Assembly (NCBI GenBank): GCA_003956705.1
Contig: QZCP01000090.1
Coordinates: forward strand, 124,001 to 188,000
Origin: Brevipalpus yothersi
Lineage: Eukaryota > Arthropoda > Arachnida > Trombidiformes > Tenuipalpidae
DNA length: 64,000 nt
Direction: 5' to 3'
Part shown: positions 26,047-37,485 of the stretch, in pieces
Layout: each line of letters opens with the position of its first letter
Numbering within the stretch: the first letter of the stretch is position 1
Notes under the pieces: generated by a model
The model's database searches: none
The model's input: the letters and a program-made list of their open reading frames with translations, nothing else
What the model was told of the DNA's origin: nothing
Translations under genes and position numbers: made by a program

Positions 26047-27958
26047 CTCACTTCATGGCTATTGAATTCTAGACACTGACGGTTGTGTCGGTTCCGTATA
26101 TGGCACTGGATTGTGAACATTGTGTTCCTTTACATTATGTATTCCAAGGCTAACAATATTGATGGTTTTGCTGAAGAATTTGATAAAAAATATCCAGAAA
26201 ATTTCATGCCTTTCGAATTGTCCAACTCTTTGGATCCTGCATATGTTTTACAGTATTGAATGAGCTTCATGGACAAACATTCTGCGAAAATGATAAAAAA
26301 AGGTTTGAGACACTGTAAAGCTTGATTCTTGAAAAATAAAAGTAGAAAACCGAAAATTTTTCATTTCTCATTTGGTCAGAATTTTTCAATTACCTCTTAA
26401 ATTACCAGCATCTTGTTTAGATATCGATCAGAATTGATGATTAACATCGTAAGATTCATTAGAAATATTCTCATTTCCCGGCTGGTACATGGAACATTGT
26501 AATAGTTTCCAATGCAAGGATCATTTGGCATGTATCTCCATCATTCCTCAGGTAAGAGAACGAGGCAAAAAAACATCCTTAAATAATCATTAAGGACATT
26601 TGAGTATCATTAGCATCCAAATACATAACTTTTCAGAGTATTTGATCAAGTTAGTCAGTTAATAGAAGATTGCGTAAAGTTAGCAATGATTCTGAAAACA
26701 GATGGAAACACGTACTTGATCCATACGATCTAGAAAAAGATTTGAATTTATTCGGAAAAAAAACCATCGAGAAATTGTTCTAAATCGAATCCAAGAAACT
26801 TTTCTGTCCTGAATTTTGAATCTTTAATGTTGAAATTTTAGAGAAGATGAATCGGTAAACGTTCTACAGCAATCAAATTCAAAGATCTCAATGTAGTTCT
26901 TCATGCTCGGAGAAGCTTCTTAAAATTCCCACTTTGATTCAAATAAGTTCAATGTGAAACTCTTTGATGATGTTTTCATTTCACCGCAAAGATTTGTTGT
27001 GATTTCAAGGGATGAGTTGTGAAATCGCAACCTTAATTCAAATTATTGGTTCCAAGAACCAACTCAATAGCTTGTTTCACGGAAACGCAATTCACAAAGA
27101 GACAAACTAAAAGGGATAAATGTGATTTAATATAAATCATAGACTTTGCAATTAACTGAGGGAACTTAGTAAATCATTTAACTGGACAGTTTAAGTATCA
27201 GATCAAGAGTGAAGGAATTTTCTTCAGTGAAATGACAAAAGTAGATCAAGAAGAAGAAAAGAGTTGCGAGGCAACATCTCCTTGATGATGAGCCAAACCA
27301 GGTTTGGTGATACATTTGTTATGGATTGTCATCCAGATCTATAACCGATTCTTGTTGCGATACCAAAAAAACTTATACAAACCAGGGAATCAATTTCTAC
27401 ATCTCTGAAATGAGGAAACACAAATTAATTAGTGGAGAATTTCCTCCATTTAAGTTTATTTACCTGGGAATCATTATCATGCGTTTGGCATTGAAACTCG
27501 TACCATTATGATGAAAGATGCGAGCTCTAGAATAGCCTGTAACCAAAAACTCACAATTATGCAAATCTTGATAGATCATGCTTGGTCTGATGAAGCTTAT
27601 ACTCAAATTTCCACACTCATCCATATCCTAAAGTGATCAAGGGAATATCCTTATTTGTCTCTCAATTGATTTGGATAAGACTGGTAGATTTTAGTAGACC
27701 TTATGTTCGAGGGCAGAAAATCTGTTTGAAAGTTCATCTGCAATGATTAGTTCTCTTCAAAATGTTACAACAAACTGAGAAATCGATCTCATTTCATCAA
27801 ATTGGAGGTGTAAAAACGATACACACAAATTTGACAGAACAATTAAATGATATCTTGACCCATAAACAAAACCTTGAAAATTGTGAATATTTCTGAATTC
27901 AGCCCTAAAAACTCTCTTATTTTCACACAGACCGAATTTTTTTCCCACTGAGATCATT
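26047..27958. other. Degraded DNA of unit A, partly duplicated in unit B
   Basis: From about 26690 it matches unit B from about 31053. A plus-strand frame at about 26155-26260 (GFAEEFDKKYPENFMPFELS, then NSLDPAYVLQ) looks protein-like but I cannot assign it. The rest has stops in all frames. Confidence 0.45.
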
Positions 27959-29308
27959 TTATTGTGAGAAACAATCATCAGATAACCACATATTGGTTTC
28001 ATTGACTTTTTTCTTCTGAAAGGAAAGAATTTTGATACTCACGATTACGAAGTTTCTGTAACAAACTGGAGCTGAATCGAAAATTGTGAATATTCCTCTC
28101 CATCCCTGATTGTCTAATTGATTTTGAAATTTCATTCTCATTGTTGTAGATATTTTCCTGTTCCTGGCTGTATGATAATTCATTCTCCTTATAAGTTTGT
28201 CTCTCTATTTATGCATTGAGAAAATAAAGAGTTACGTTAGTTTGTGATTTAAGCAAATAAACGATAAAAATTGGGGGGGGGGAATTTTCACCTTAGCACA
28301 AACACGAGATCCGAGCAATAAAACGACAGAAAAATTGAATATAAACAGTTCCAAAGCAATCAAAAGGCACATGACTCTGGTTATCCCTCCGATTTTATCC
28401 AAGCTCACAAAAATCATTCCAATCATTGCCATTGATCCTAGAATCGAAAGGCCGATCAAATTTTTCCAAAAATTGTTACATGAATGAGCAAAATTTGTAG
28501 CTGCATTGTATCTACTCAATATTTCGAAAGAATCGATCTTCTTTGCCAAATTTTCCACTGAACAGAAGAGATCTGTCCATTCTGTTCCCATTTCTAATGC
28601 AGCAAACACATGATCTAAACACAGTTCACTGTATTTGAAAACTAGAACTGCCATCAATATTGATGTAAAGTATTGAGAGGATCCAAAATAAATTTGTACA
28701 CCTAAAATCAATGCCCAAAATAATCCGGTGGTCAAGGTATAGGTAATATTTGTGTTGATATAATAGATTAAAAATAGAACCAAACAACAGAATATACCTT
28801 GAGAGACGAAAATGTAGTTCAGAATATGAAATATTAGATTACACCATCTTTCGAATTTTTCTTCAGCACTCATACCAATCAAACTTCGAGATGAATTTCT
28901 CACAGTAGTAGGTTCAAATATTCGGAGCCAAATGATCATTCGTTTATCGTTTTCAAAATAAATCATTGTGAATAGAAAGCTTAAAACTATGGTCACGAAT
29001 ATAAGTACCGTTAAACATATCAGTTCATTGGCTTGTGGATAGAAATAAAATGGATTTCCAAGTATTGAATTGACTTTTTCATTGTGTAATAAACTAAGTG
29101 TCAAAAAACGTAGCCAACTGGCTATCATTAAAATAAGAGCTATTAATGGGACATTGCTTGATTTTTTTCTTGGTGTAAAAGCATCAGAATGATCCATATG
29201 GATAGGAACTCCCCACCATGAAAAATATTTATCGATAAATGAACTGGACTGAAATTTATATGATTGAGAGTATAGGAGAACCCGCGAGGAAACCCCCAAA
29301 AAACTCAT
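27959..29308 (-). CDS. Gustatory-receptor-like multi-pass protein, copy A
   Basis: Exon 28292-29308 (339 codons) joins in phase 0, across an intron of 87 bp, to an exon ending at 28204. This second exon either stops at 27959 or is spliced at 28043 (GTGAGT). The protein has about seven hydrophobic segments, a conserved inner part (IIWLRIFEPTTVRNSS, KFERWCNLIFHIL) and a C-terminal IFTIFDSAPVCYRN that resembles the G-F-x-I-F-D region of mite chemoreceptors. No signal peptide is present. The length of about 400 residues suits arthropod gustatory receptors, which are ligand-gated channels of sensory neurons. Assignment rests on topology and general likeness. It is intact although the surrounding genes are broken. 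Confidence 0.65.
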
Positions 29309-30059
29309 TGATACAGTTGGAACTGACCGAATTCGAGGGAAAATATAAAATAATGCTCACATTAAGAATCGAATGTAGTGAAAAATTGAAATACCCTGAA
29401 TACAAGTGCATTTACATCCCAAAAGAAAAGAATAATTGATTGGCAAGTCAAGTCATATGAATGCAGGTATCGTTCATTTATGGAATCATCATGAAAATAT
29501 TGATTATATTCTCGATGCGGAGACAAAATACCTCCCTAGAATTCAATTTATTGAAGAGTCAAAATCCTTATCCCTTGAATCACGAACATACATGTATATA
29601 GTCATATGTTACATGTTTTGTCAGAATAGTCTATGCATAAAGTATGAGGATCTAGTGACACATCAACTTTCCTCCTGTTGAAATCATGTGCGGGTTGCTT
29701 TCACGTTCTTTTTGAAGTCACTTGGAGGAAGATTATTTGGCATATAATGAATCGTTATTGAGATTTTTGCTCCACTCTATTAGAAAAAAATCAATAAATC
29801 AAATCATATGTATTTTTCCCACGAAATGAAAGTGAGAACATTCAAAAACTAACTGAGCCATTTAACATGTGTTGATAAATCAATTGATCGAAGAAAATTG
29901 ATTGACAGTCTGATGCTGTAAAAAATTTCGCCAATACTTACTCTACACATGATATCGTCTCATGTATATCTTTATCCCTACAATCCGTGCAAGTATAATG
30001 AGAATTTGAGCAAAGAGTGACCAATTCTGGCCTGTGCAATGAACTTCGAACAAAATATT
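29309..30059. other. Upstream flank of receptor copy A, repeated in unit B
   Basis: This matches about 33467-34180. A plus-strand frame at 29458-29681 stays open at the same place in copy B (33615-33872) with about nine differences, but it has no recognisable domain. It may be promoter or non-coding sequence of the receptor gene. Confidence 0.5.
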
Positions 30060-31060
30060 TCGTCTAATCCAGATGTCAGTTCTGAATGCCAGAAACATAG
30101 CTTTTTCTTATGGTCCACAGCCAGATGCTCAAAGGACAGTGTCCAAAACTGCCAATGCCAATATTTTTCTGAAGCTTTCTCATCAGATGTTATCAGGTGT
30201 GATAAGACTAAAAACTGTGATAAGATTTCTCTGCGACCAACAGTTCCAGAGATACAGCTCTTTCCTAAATGATTGTTACAAACAGACTCCCAATTTCGAT
30301 AAGCTTATCTCTCTATGGAGAACGAACAAGATAAATTGATCCTTGTTCATGATCAAGATTTGGACATGGCTCTGGAGGATGTAAAAGTTGGTAAGATTGC
30401 TGGTGTTGTTCATATTGGTGACGAGTTTGCTGAACATTATGAATCACGAGTCACCACACATTGGACTGATTATCAAGAGGCTTCTGTACGGAACACTATG
30501 ATCAAATTTTATGGAGATGCAAGCAAATTGTTCGTATTCTGAGTATTTGACACCTGCCTTCTTGATACCTTTACAAAATACCGGTACTTCGAGGCTTCGA
30601 GAATCAATCTAGGTATGAAGAATGGATCCATTTTCCCATTCAAATATGAGGGTCCAGTGATTGGACAGAAGAAGAATGAAATTCACGACAAAAACTCGAT
30701 GGTAAAATTCAACTAGGAATTAATCCATCGGTTGTTCGTTCACAGTTTCTTAAAAAAAATTTGAGCTCAATTACCAGTGAAATGAGGAGGCATGATAGAA
30801 ACTCAGAAAATTTCACAAATGGTAATGTTCGTCCACAGAATATTCAATTTTCTCATGTCTAACAATTCTAACAGTAACAATACTTTTGATACACTTGTGT
30901 TTGAGTCCACGAGTGATTGGAGCTCCTGTTGGAATTTTGATCGAAAATAAAACGGTATTTTCTGATGATACAGAATACCGACGCCGAAACATCACACCAA
31001 TTTGCCTAGAATGTACTAATCCGAAACATTTTGTTGATTACATAAATCGATTCTGAAAAA
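30060..31060 (+). pseudogene. ABCH transporter remnants (N-terminus, extracellular segment, membrane-start segment)
   Basis: About 30079-30140 encodes the ABCH N-terminus (LNARNIAFSYGPQPDAQ) before the frame degenerates, without a Walker A. From 30315 to 30542 the extracellular segment is open (MENEQDKLILVHDQDLDMAL, VHIGDEFAEHYESRVTTHWT) and ends at a stop. About 30865-31056 reads GAPVGILIENKTVFSDDTEY and CTNPKHFVDYINRF, which in an intact ABCH protein would precede the extracellular segment. The pieces are therefore out of order, and no continuous reading frame is possible. Confidence 0.78.
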
Positions 31061-34000
31061 AATGGAAACACGTACTTGATTCATACGATCTAGACAAAGA
31101 TTTGAATTTATTCCTGAGAAACCATCGAGAATTTGTTCTAAATCGAATCCAAGAAACTTTCCCGTCCTGAATTTTGAATCTTTAATGTTGGAATTTTAGA
31201 GGATTTGAATCGGTAAACGTTCTATAGCAATCGAATTTAAAGATCTCAATGTAGTTCTTCATGAAATCGCAACCTTAATTCAAATTATTGGTTCCAGGAA
31301 CCAACTCAACTTTGCAATTAACTGAGGAACTTAGTAAATCATTCAACTGGACAGTTTAAGTATCAGATCAAGAGTGAAGGAATTTCTTTCTATGAAATGA
31401 CAAAAGTAAATCAAGAAGAAGAAAAGAGAGTTGCGAGGCAACATCCTTGATGAGCCAAACCAGGTTTGGATGTACATTTGTTATGGATTATCATCCAGAT
31501 CTATAACAGATTCCTGTTGCGATACCAGAAAAACTTATACAAACCAGGATATGAATTTCCACAGCTCTGAAATGAGGAAACACAACTAATTAGTGGAGAA
31601 TTTTTTCCATTATAGATCTATTTACCTAGGAATCATTATCATGCGTTTGGCATTGAAGTTCGGACCATCATCGTGAAAGATGCGAGCTCTAGAACACCCT
31701 GTAATCAAAAACTCGCAATTATGCAAATCTTGATAGATCATGCTTGGTCTGATGAAGCTTATACTCAAATTTCCACACTCATCCATATCCTAAAGTGATC
31801 AAGGGAATATCCTTATTTGTCTCTCAATTGATTTGGATAAGACTGGTAGATTTTAGTAGACCTTATGTTCGAGGGCAGAAAATCTGTTTGAAAGTTCATC
31901 TGTAATGATTATTTCTCTTCAAAATGTTACAGAAAACTGAAAAAATCGATCTCATCTCACTAAATTGGAGGTGTAAAAACGATACACACAGTTTTGATAG
32001 AACAATTAAATGATGTCTTGACTCATAAACAAAACTTCGAAAATTGTGAATATTTCTGAATTCAGCCCTGAAAACTCTCTTATTTTCACACAGACCGAAT
32101 TTTTTTCCCATTGAGATCATTTTATTGTGAAAAACAATCATCAGATAACCATATGTTGGTTTTATCGACTCTTTTGTTCAAAAATGAAAGAATTTTGATA
32201 CTCACGATTACGAAGTTTCTGTAGCAAACTGGAGCTGAATCGAAAATTGTGAATATTCCTCTTCGGTCCTGATTGTCTAATTGATTTTGAAATTTCATTC
32301 TCATTGTTGTAGATATTTTCCTGTTCCTGGCTGTATGATAATTCATTCTCCTTATAAGTTTGTCTCTCTATTTATGCATTGAGAAAATATAGAGTTACGT
32401 TAGTTTGTGATTTAAGCAAATAAATGGAAAAAATTGGGGGGAAAATCTTCACCTTAGCACAAACACGAGATCCGAGCAATAGAACGGCAGAGAAATTGAA
32501 TATAAACAGTTCCAAAGCAATCAAAAGGCACATAACTCTGGTTATTCCTTCGATTTTATCCAAGCACACAAAAACCATTCCTATCATTGCCATTGATCCT
32601 AGAATTGAAAGTCCGATCAAATTTTTCCAAAAATTGTTACATGAATGAGCAAAATTTGTAGCTGCATTGTATCTGCTTAATATTTCGAAAGAATCGATCT
32701 TCTTTGCCAAATTTTCCCCTGAACAGGAGAGATCTGTCCATTCTGTGCCCATTTCTAATGCAGCAAACACATGATCTAAACACAGTTCACTGTATTTGAA
32801 AACTAGAACTGCCATCAGTACTGATGTAAAGTATTGAGAGGATCCAAAATAACTTTGTACACCTAAAGTCAATGTCCAAAATAATCCAGTGGTCAAGGTA
32901 TAGGTAATATTTGTGTTGATACAATAGATTAAAAATAGAACCAAACAACAGAATATACCCTGAGAGACGAAAATGTAGTTCAAAATATGAAATATTAGAT
33001 TACACCATCTTTCGAATTTTTCTTCAGCACTCATACCAATCAAACTTCGAGATGAATTTCTCACAGTAGTAGGTTCAAATATTCGGAGCCAAATGATCAT
33101 TCGTTTATCGTTTTCAAAATAAATCATTGTGAATAGAAAGCTTAAAACTATGGTCACGAATATGAGTACCGATGAACATATCAATTCATTGGCTTGTGGA
33201 TAGAAATAGAATGGATTTCCGAGTATTGAATTGACTTTTTCATCGTGTAAAAAACTAAATGTCAAAAAGCGTAGCCAATTGGCTATAATTAAAATAAGAG
33301 CTATTAACGGGATATTGCTTGATTTTCTTCTTGGTGTAAAAGAATCTTCAGAATGATCCACATGAATAGGGACTCCCCACCATGAGAAATATTTATCAAT
33401 AGATGAAATGGACTGAAATTTATATGATTGAGAGTATTCTCGTGAGAAAACCCCCAAAAAACTCATTGATACAGTTGGAACTGACCGAATTAGAGGGAAA
33501 ATATAAAATAATGCTCACATTATGAATCGAATGTAGTGAAAAATTGAAATACCCTGAATACAAGTGCATTTATATCCCAAGAGAAAAGAATAATTCATTG
33601 GCAAGTCAAGTCATATGAATGCAAATATCGTTCATTTATGGAATCATCATGAAAATATTGATTATAATCTCGATGCGGAGACAAAATTCGTCCCTAGAAT
33701 TCAGTTTATTAAAGAGTCAAAACCCTTTTCCCTTGAATCACGAACATACATGTATATAGTCATATATTACATGTTTTGTCAGAATATTCTATGCATAAAG
33801 TATGAGGATCTAGTGACACATCAACTTTCCTCATGTAAAATCATGTGCGGGTTGCTTTTACGTTCTTTTTGAAGTCACTTGGAGGAAGATTATTTGGCAT
33901 ATAATGAATCGTTATTGAGATTTTTGCTCCACTCTATTAGAAAAAATCAATAAATCAAATCATGTGTATTTTTCCCACGAAATGAAAGTAAGAACATTCA

Positions 34001-34300
34001 AAAACTAACTGAGCCATTTAACATGTGTTGATCAATCAATTGATTGAAGAAAATTGATCGACAGTCTGATGCTGTAAGAAATTTTGCCAATACTTCCTCC
34101 ACACATAATGTGGCCTCCTGTAAATCTTTATCCGTACAATTTGTACAAGCATCATGAAAATTCGAGCAAAGAGTGACCAATTCTGGCCTGTGCGATGAAC
34201 TTCAAACAAACTAATTCGTTTAATCCAAATAAATTAGTTTTAGATGCCAGAAACAAAGCTTTTTCCTATGGTCCACAGCCGGATGCTCAAATTTTGAGGA
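30308..34300. repeat. Tandem segmental duplication, unit B
   Basis: Second copy of the unit described at 24342-30150. It is about 4 kb long, and shorter mainly because it lacks the ATPase plus carotenoid-oxygenase block. Confidence 0.85.
32122..33466 (-). CDS. Gustatory-receptor-like multi-pass protein, copy B
   Basis: Exon 32453-33466 (338 codons) joins in phase 0 to an exon ending at 32367, with the 3' end at the stop 32122 or at a donor next to 32206. It is a close paralogue of copy A. I count about 30 amino-acid changes plus small length changes that are all whole codons near the N-terminus (one residue for three, and one added residue). A central block of about 80 residues around the FENDKRMIIWLRIFEP segment is identical. 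Hydrophobic helix layout and the C-terminal IFTIFDSAPVCYRN are shared. Whole-codon indels and open frames suggest both copies are under selection for function. Confidence 0.65.
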
Positions 34301-35140
34301 ATATAACCATTAGAACAAATTCATCGGAAATAACTGCCATTGTTGGTCCAAGTGGATGTAAAAAACAACTCTAATCAACATTATTCTATTGCCAGCAAAC
34401 AAAGATGAAGTGACATTATTCGGCAAGAATATTGGTGAAAAATGTGTTGGTATTCCAGGGCCTAATGTTGGCTATATGCCTCAAGATGAAGCTCTTCCTC
34501 GTGATCTTAATGTTCGACAGAGTCTATTCTTCTTCGGTTTACTGTACAAAATGACCATCAAAGACATTCGAACCAAAAACCCGTATTTTTGAAACAAGTT
34601 GGTCTGTCCGAATGCGGCTACAAATATATGAATCAATTAAGTGGTGGTATGAGAGGTCGAGTTTCACTAGTAATTGCTCTACTTCATTCTCCACCATTAA
34701 TGATCCTGGATGAGCCAACAGTGGGTTGTGATCCAACACTTCGATCGGGAATATGGCAACTTCTGGTCAAAATTGCCAAAGAAAAGGGTTCAAGTATCTT
34801 GATAACGACCCATTACATTTAAGAATGCCGTTTGGTCTTTTGCTTGGACAGTGGATAGCCACATCTTTGGTTAGTGAAATTTTTATTCTAGTTACTGGTC
34901 TATCAATGCAGTACACTGTTGCTGGAGTATCTGGAACTTGTATAACTATCGAATCTCAACCATATTACTTGTCAGCTGTCTCTGGCCTTTTACCAAACAC
35001 TAAACCTCTGGAAGCCCTCAGAACTATCAAATCCAACAATTTATCAGGAATACATGATTAATGCCTTCTATTTGATTGTGCTCACGTATGCATCTATAAC
35101 TTTTCTGGAAATTCGACTAGGTTTAATTTGAGATCAAATA
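34190..35140 (+). pseudogene. ABCH transporter remnant (N-terminus and ATPase domain fused to C-terminal membrane piece)
   Basis: The N-terminus LDARNKAFSYGPQPDAQ leads to a Walker A region (about 34350-34370) that has lost one base within a run of A, so the frame shifts exactly in the phosphate-binding loop. The ATPase then reads GKNIGEKCVGIPGPNVGYMP and a second frameshift follows near 34586. The remainder (LSGGMRGRVSLVIALLHSPP, LMILDEPTVGCDP, SILITTHYI) is open to 34822. Directly after comes a piece of the last membrane domain (LLPNTKPLEALRTI, about 34830-35061), so several hundred codons between ATPase and C-terminus are deleted. It is clearly non-functional. Confidence 0.85.
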
Positions 35141-35950
35141 GGAAAATTAATTAATTACTGAGATCTTAGTTTAAAGTGTTCGTCAGTGAACGTATCTATG
35201 AATCGTGAATTATACATGTAAATGCTTCTATTAAATTCAATCTCTATTGATTATCATTATTCGAGAGTCTTCCAAAAATTGATAGAATGCTTTTTCATTT
35301 ACATAAAATCAATTGAAGCAATTCTCCATCAATAATGTCGTAATTAATTAATTAGAACAATATGAAAATATGGAAAAGTTTACACTTTTTTGGCAGCACT
35401 GTTTATGGGAGCATAATGTTAAATAGTTCCAGCAAAGTTTCCCTTTATATTATTCTCCATATAAAGTTATCTTTTTCGAGTTGTGAGAAGTGCGATCCTT
35501 CGTGGATTTTCGTTCTCAAAATTGTTAATTATCGAAGGTTTTGCTGTATCTTTGTTTTATTTTTTACTCTTCTCTCTCATCACTTTATCCATTTTGCAGA
35601 AACATGTACACAACTGAAATAATCAGATCATTCTCACTTGATGGGATTCTTTCCATTTTGTCCATGCTTCCGCAACCAAAATTTTGCGAAATGAAATCTG
35701 AGATAGATTAAAAGATTTGAAATTTTTCTACTGCTGAACAGATTGTATCCGCTAAAAGCTATTGATTTTCCCGGTAATTCTGATGTTGTTTATTTTACCT
35801 CACATGCTAAGGATGCAATGAATGAATGAATGAATTGTGAATTATCGTCCCTCTCTCTTTGAAACAATCCTCGTTACAGCAAATGGGCGCTTATGAGAAC
35901 AATCTAGAGTTTTGAGAGGCATTCCATACAAGATTCAGATAAACCTCTAC

Positions 35951-36660
35951 GAGAACTCATTGTTATGTGCTGATGGAGTGATAGAAAAATTTTAAAATTC
36001 TTTGCAAGCAGATTTTGCCGATTTAATTGTTGGCGGACGATTTTCGATTTTGGACTAGTTCAAGAAGAGATCAGATTTGCTCTGAATCCTGAATTGATTG
36101 TCTCACGTGTTTTCGCCGAGAATATAACTGATAATGAGGTAGTTATAATGAATGGAACAGAACAATTCCAATGGGAAGGGGTAGATGCTCTCGAGGATGC
36201 TGGGGAGGAGAGGCAGTGGCCGATTGAAGGCATGGGTTTAAATTCAACTTGCTCATAGCTTCATCAAGTTTATTTTGCTGGACGAAAAAAGTTTGGAATT
36301 CAAATTCGATTGATTTCTTTGAAAAATTGATAGACAAGAATGATTCGATAAAACATGTTTAGCACATCATATAGATAATTTGATCAGAAGTCTTGAAATA
36401 GTATAATAAGTATTCAAAGATGCCTCATGTAAAGAAGTAATTGAACATTCCATATTATTTTATAAATATGCATTATTGTCTTGAGAATCGACCAGTGATA
36501 AGGATTGAAAGATCAAATCAGGACGTTCTAGAGGAATACGGTGTATTCATACTCTTAGATTGGGAAAAAGAACAGAGTAGCTTTTTGAAGACACATTCAA
36601 ATGAAGCTCTTGTTAGAATGATTGCGTTAGATTGTCTTAGATTTCGAGTCAATTGACAAC
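35951..36660 (+). pseudogene. Poly(ADP-ribose) glycohydrolase (PARG) remnant
   Basis: The frames read NSLLCADGVIEKF, stop, NSLQADFADLIVGGR, a one-base frameshift, then FGLVQEEIRFALNPELIVSR and VFAENITDNEVVIMNGTEQF. This is the PARG catalytic core, whose signature is GGG-x6-8-QEE. Here the third Gly of the loop is Arg, a stop and a frameshift interrupt it, and the expected region after the ERF/EQF motif is replaced by unrelated residues up to a stop near 36257. A frame ending at 36656 (EALVRMIALDCLRF) may be the later R-x-x-A-I-D-A-L segment, with low certainty. PARG removes poly(ADP-ribose) chains; this copy could not. Confidence 0.75.
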
Positions 36661-36942
36661 CCGATGACTTATTTTTTGTTAGGAATTATGATATTGTTTC
36701 AATAAAAAAATCATGAATCGCGATAGCACACAACAAACTCATTGGAAAATTCTCTTCATAAACCCATAATGAATGATGATTCTTTGTTCATATTTTTGAT
36801 AGAGGCACTGTACTTGACTTTCTTCTTCTTTGCTCTCAAAGAGCTTCCCGTATGTTATTCGATGAGTCATATCCGTTTTGACGAGAAAATAGCACGTAAG
36901 TATATGAGAACGATGTGAATTAAAAATTGAATGAATCAAACT

Positions 36943-37280
36943 TCATAGACGGACTTGCTCTAGATTCAAAAAGTTCGCACCATTGTTAGTATGCTTTGAT
37001 TCGTTGGATGGCTTGGCAAGTTCACGTTCGGCAGTGATATCACTTCCTTCCAAGCTCTTTGGTTCTTCTGTGAGAGGAGATTTCATTCCTGTATTTACTT
37101 TAGCAGCTCGGTAGGGAGATAAACTTTTCTGTCTACGATAAGATTCCCATCGAGCATCATCAGATTCATGAGTTAACCATCTGATTCCAAGACGTTCCTC
37201 GAGATCACGCAGATCACACCATGTCTGATAATCCTGTTGCCATAAGGAATGAATAGAAGAGCAAATTAGAAACTTGTCTA

Positions 37281-37353
<73 letters not shown>

Positions 37354-37439
37354 NNNNNNNNNNNNNNNNNNNNNNNNNNNNNNNNNNNNNNNNNNNNNNN
37401 NNNNNNNNNNNNNNNNNNNNNNNNNNNNNNNNNNNNNNN

Positions 37440-37485
<46 letters not shown>

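Larger units (their letters stand above)
24342..30150. repeat. Tandem segmental duplication, unit A
   Basis: Collinear with 30308-34300 (unit B). Both start with the same ABCH extracellular fragment (tctctatggagaacgaac), carry a receptor-like gene on the minus strand, and end at the ABCH N-terminal fragment (FSYGPQPDAQ). Unit A has an extra block of about 1.8 kb (about 24905-26690) with an ATPase fragment and the carotenoid oxygenase exons. Unit B has about 190 bp of ABCH sequence there instead. Confidence 0.85.

Noticed and set aside
26047..27800. Search for the N-terminal exons of the carotenoid oxygenase
   Set aside because: I found no frame with the family's N-terminal motifs on the minus strand, so the gene is reported as a fragment.
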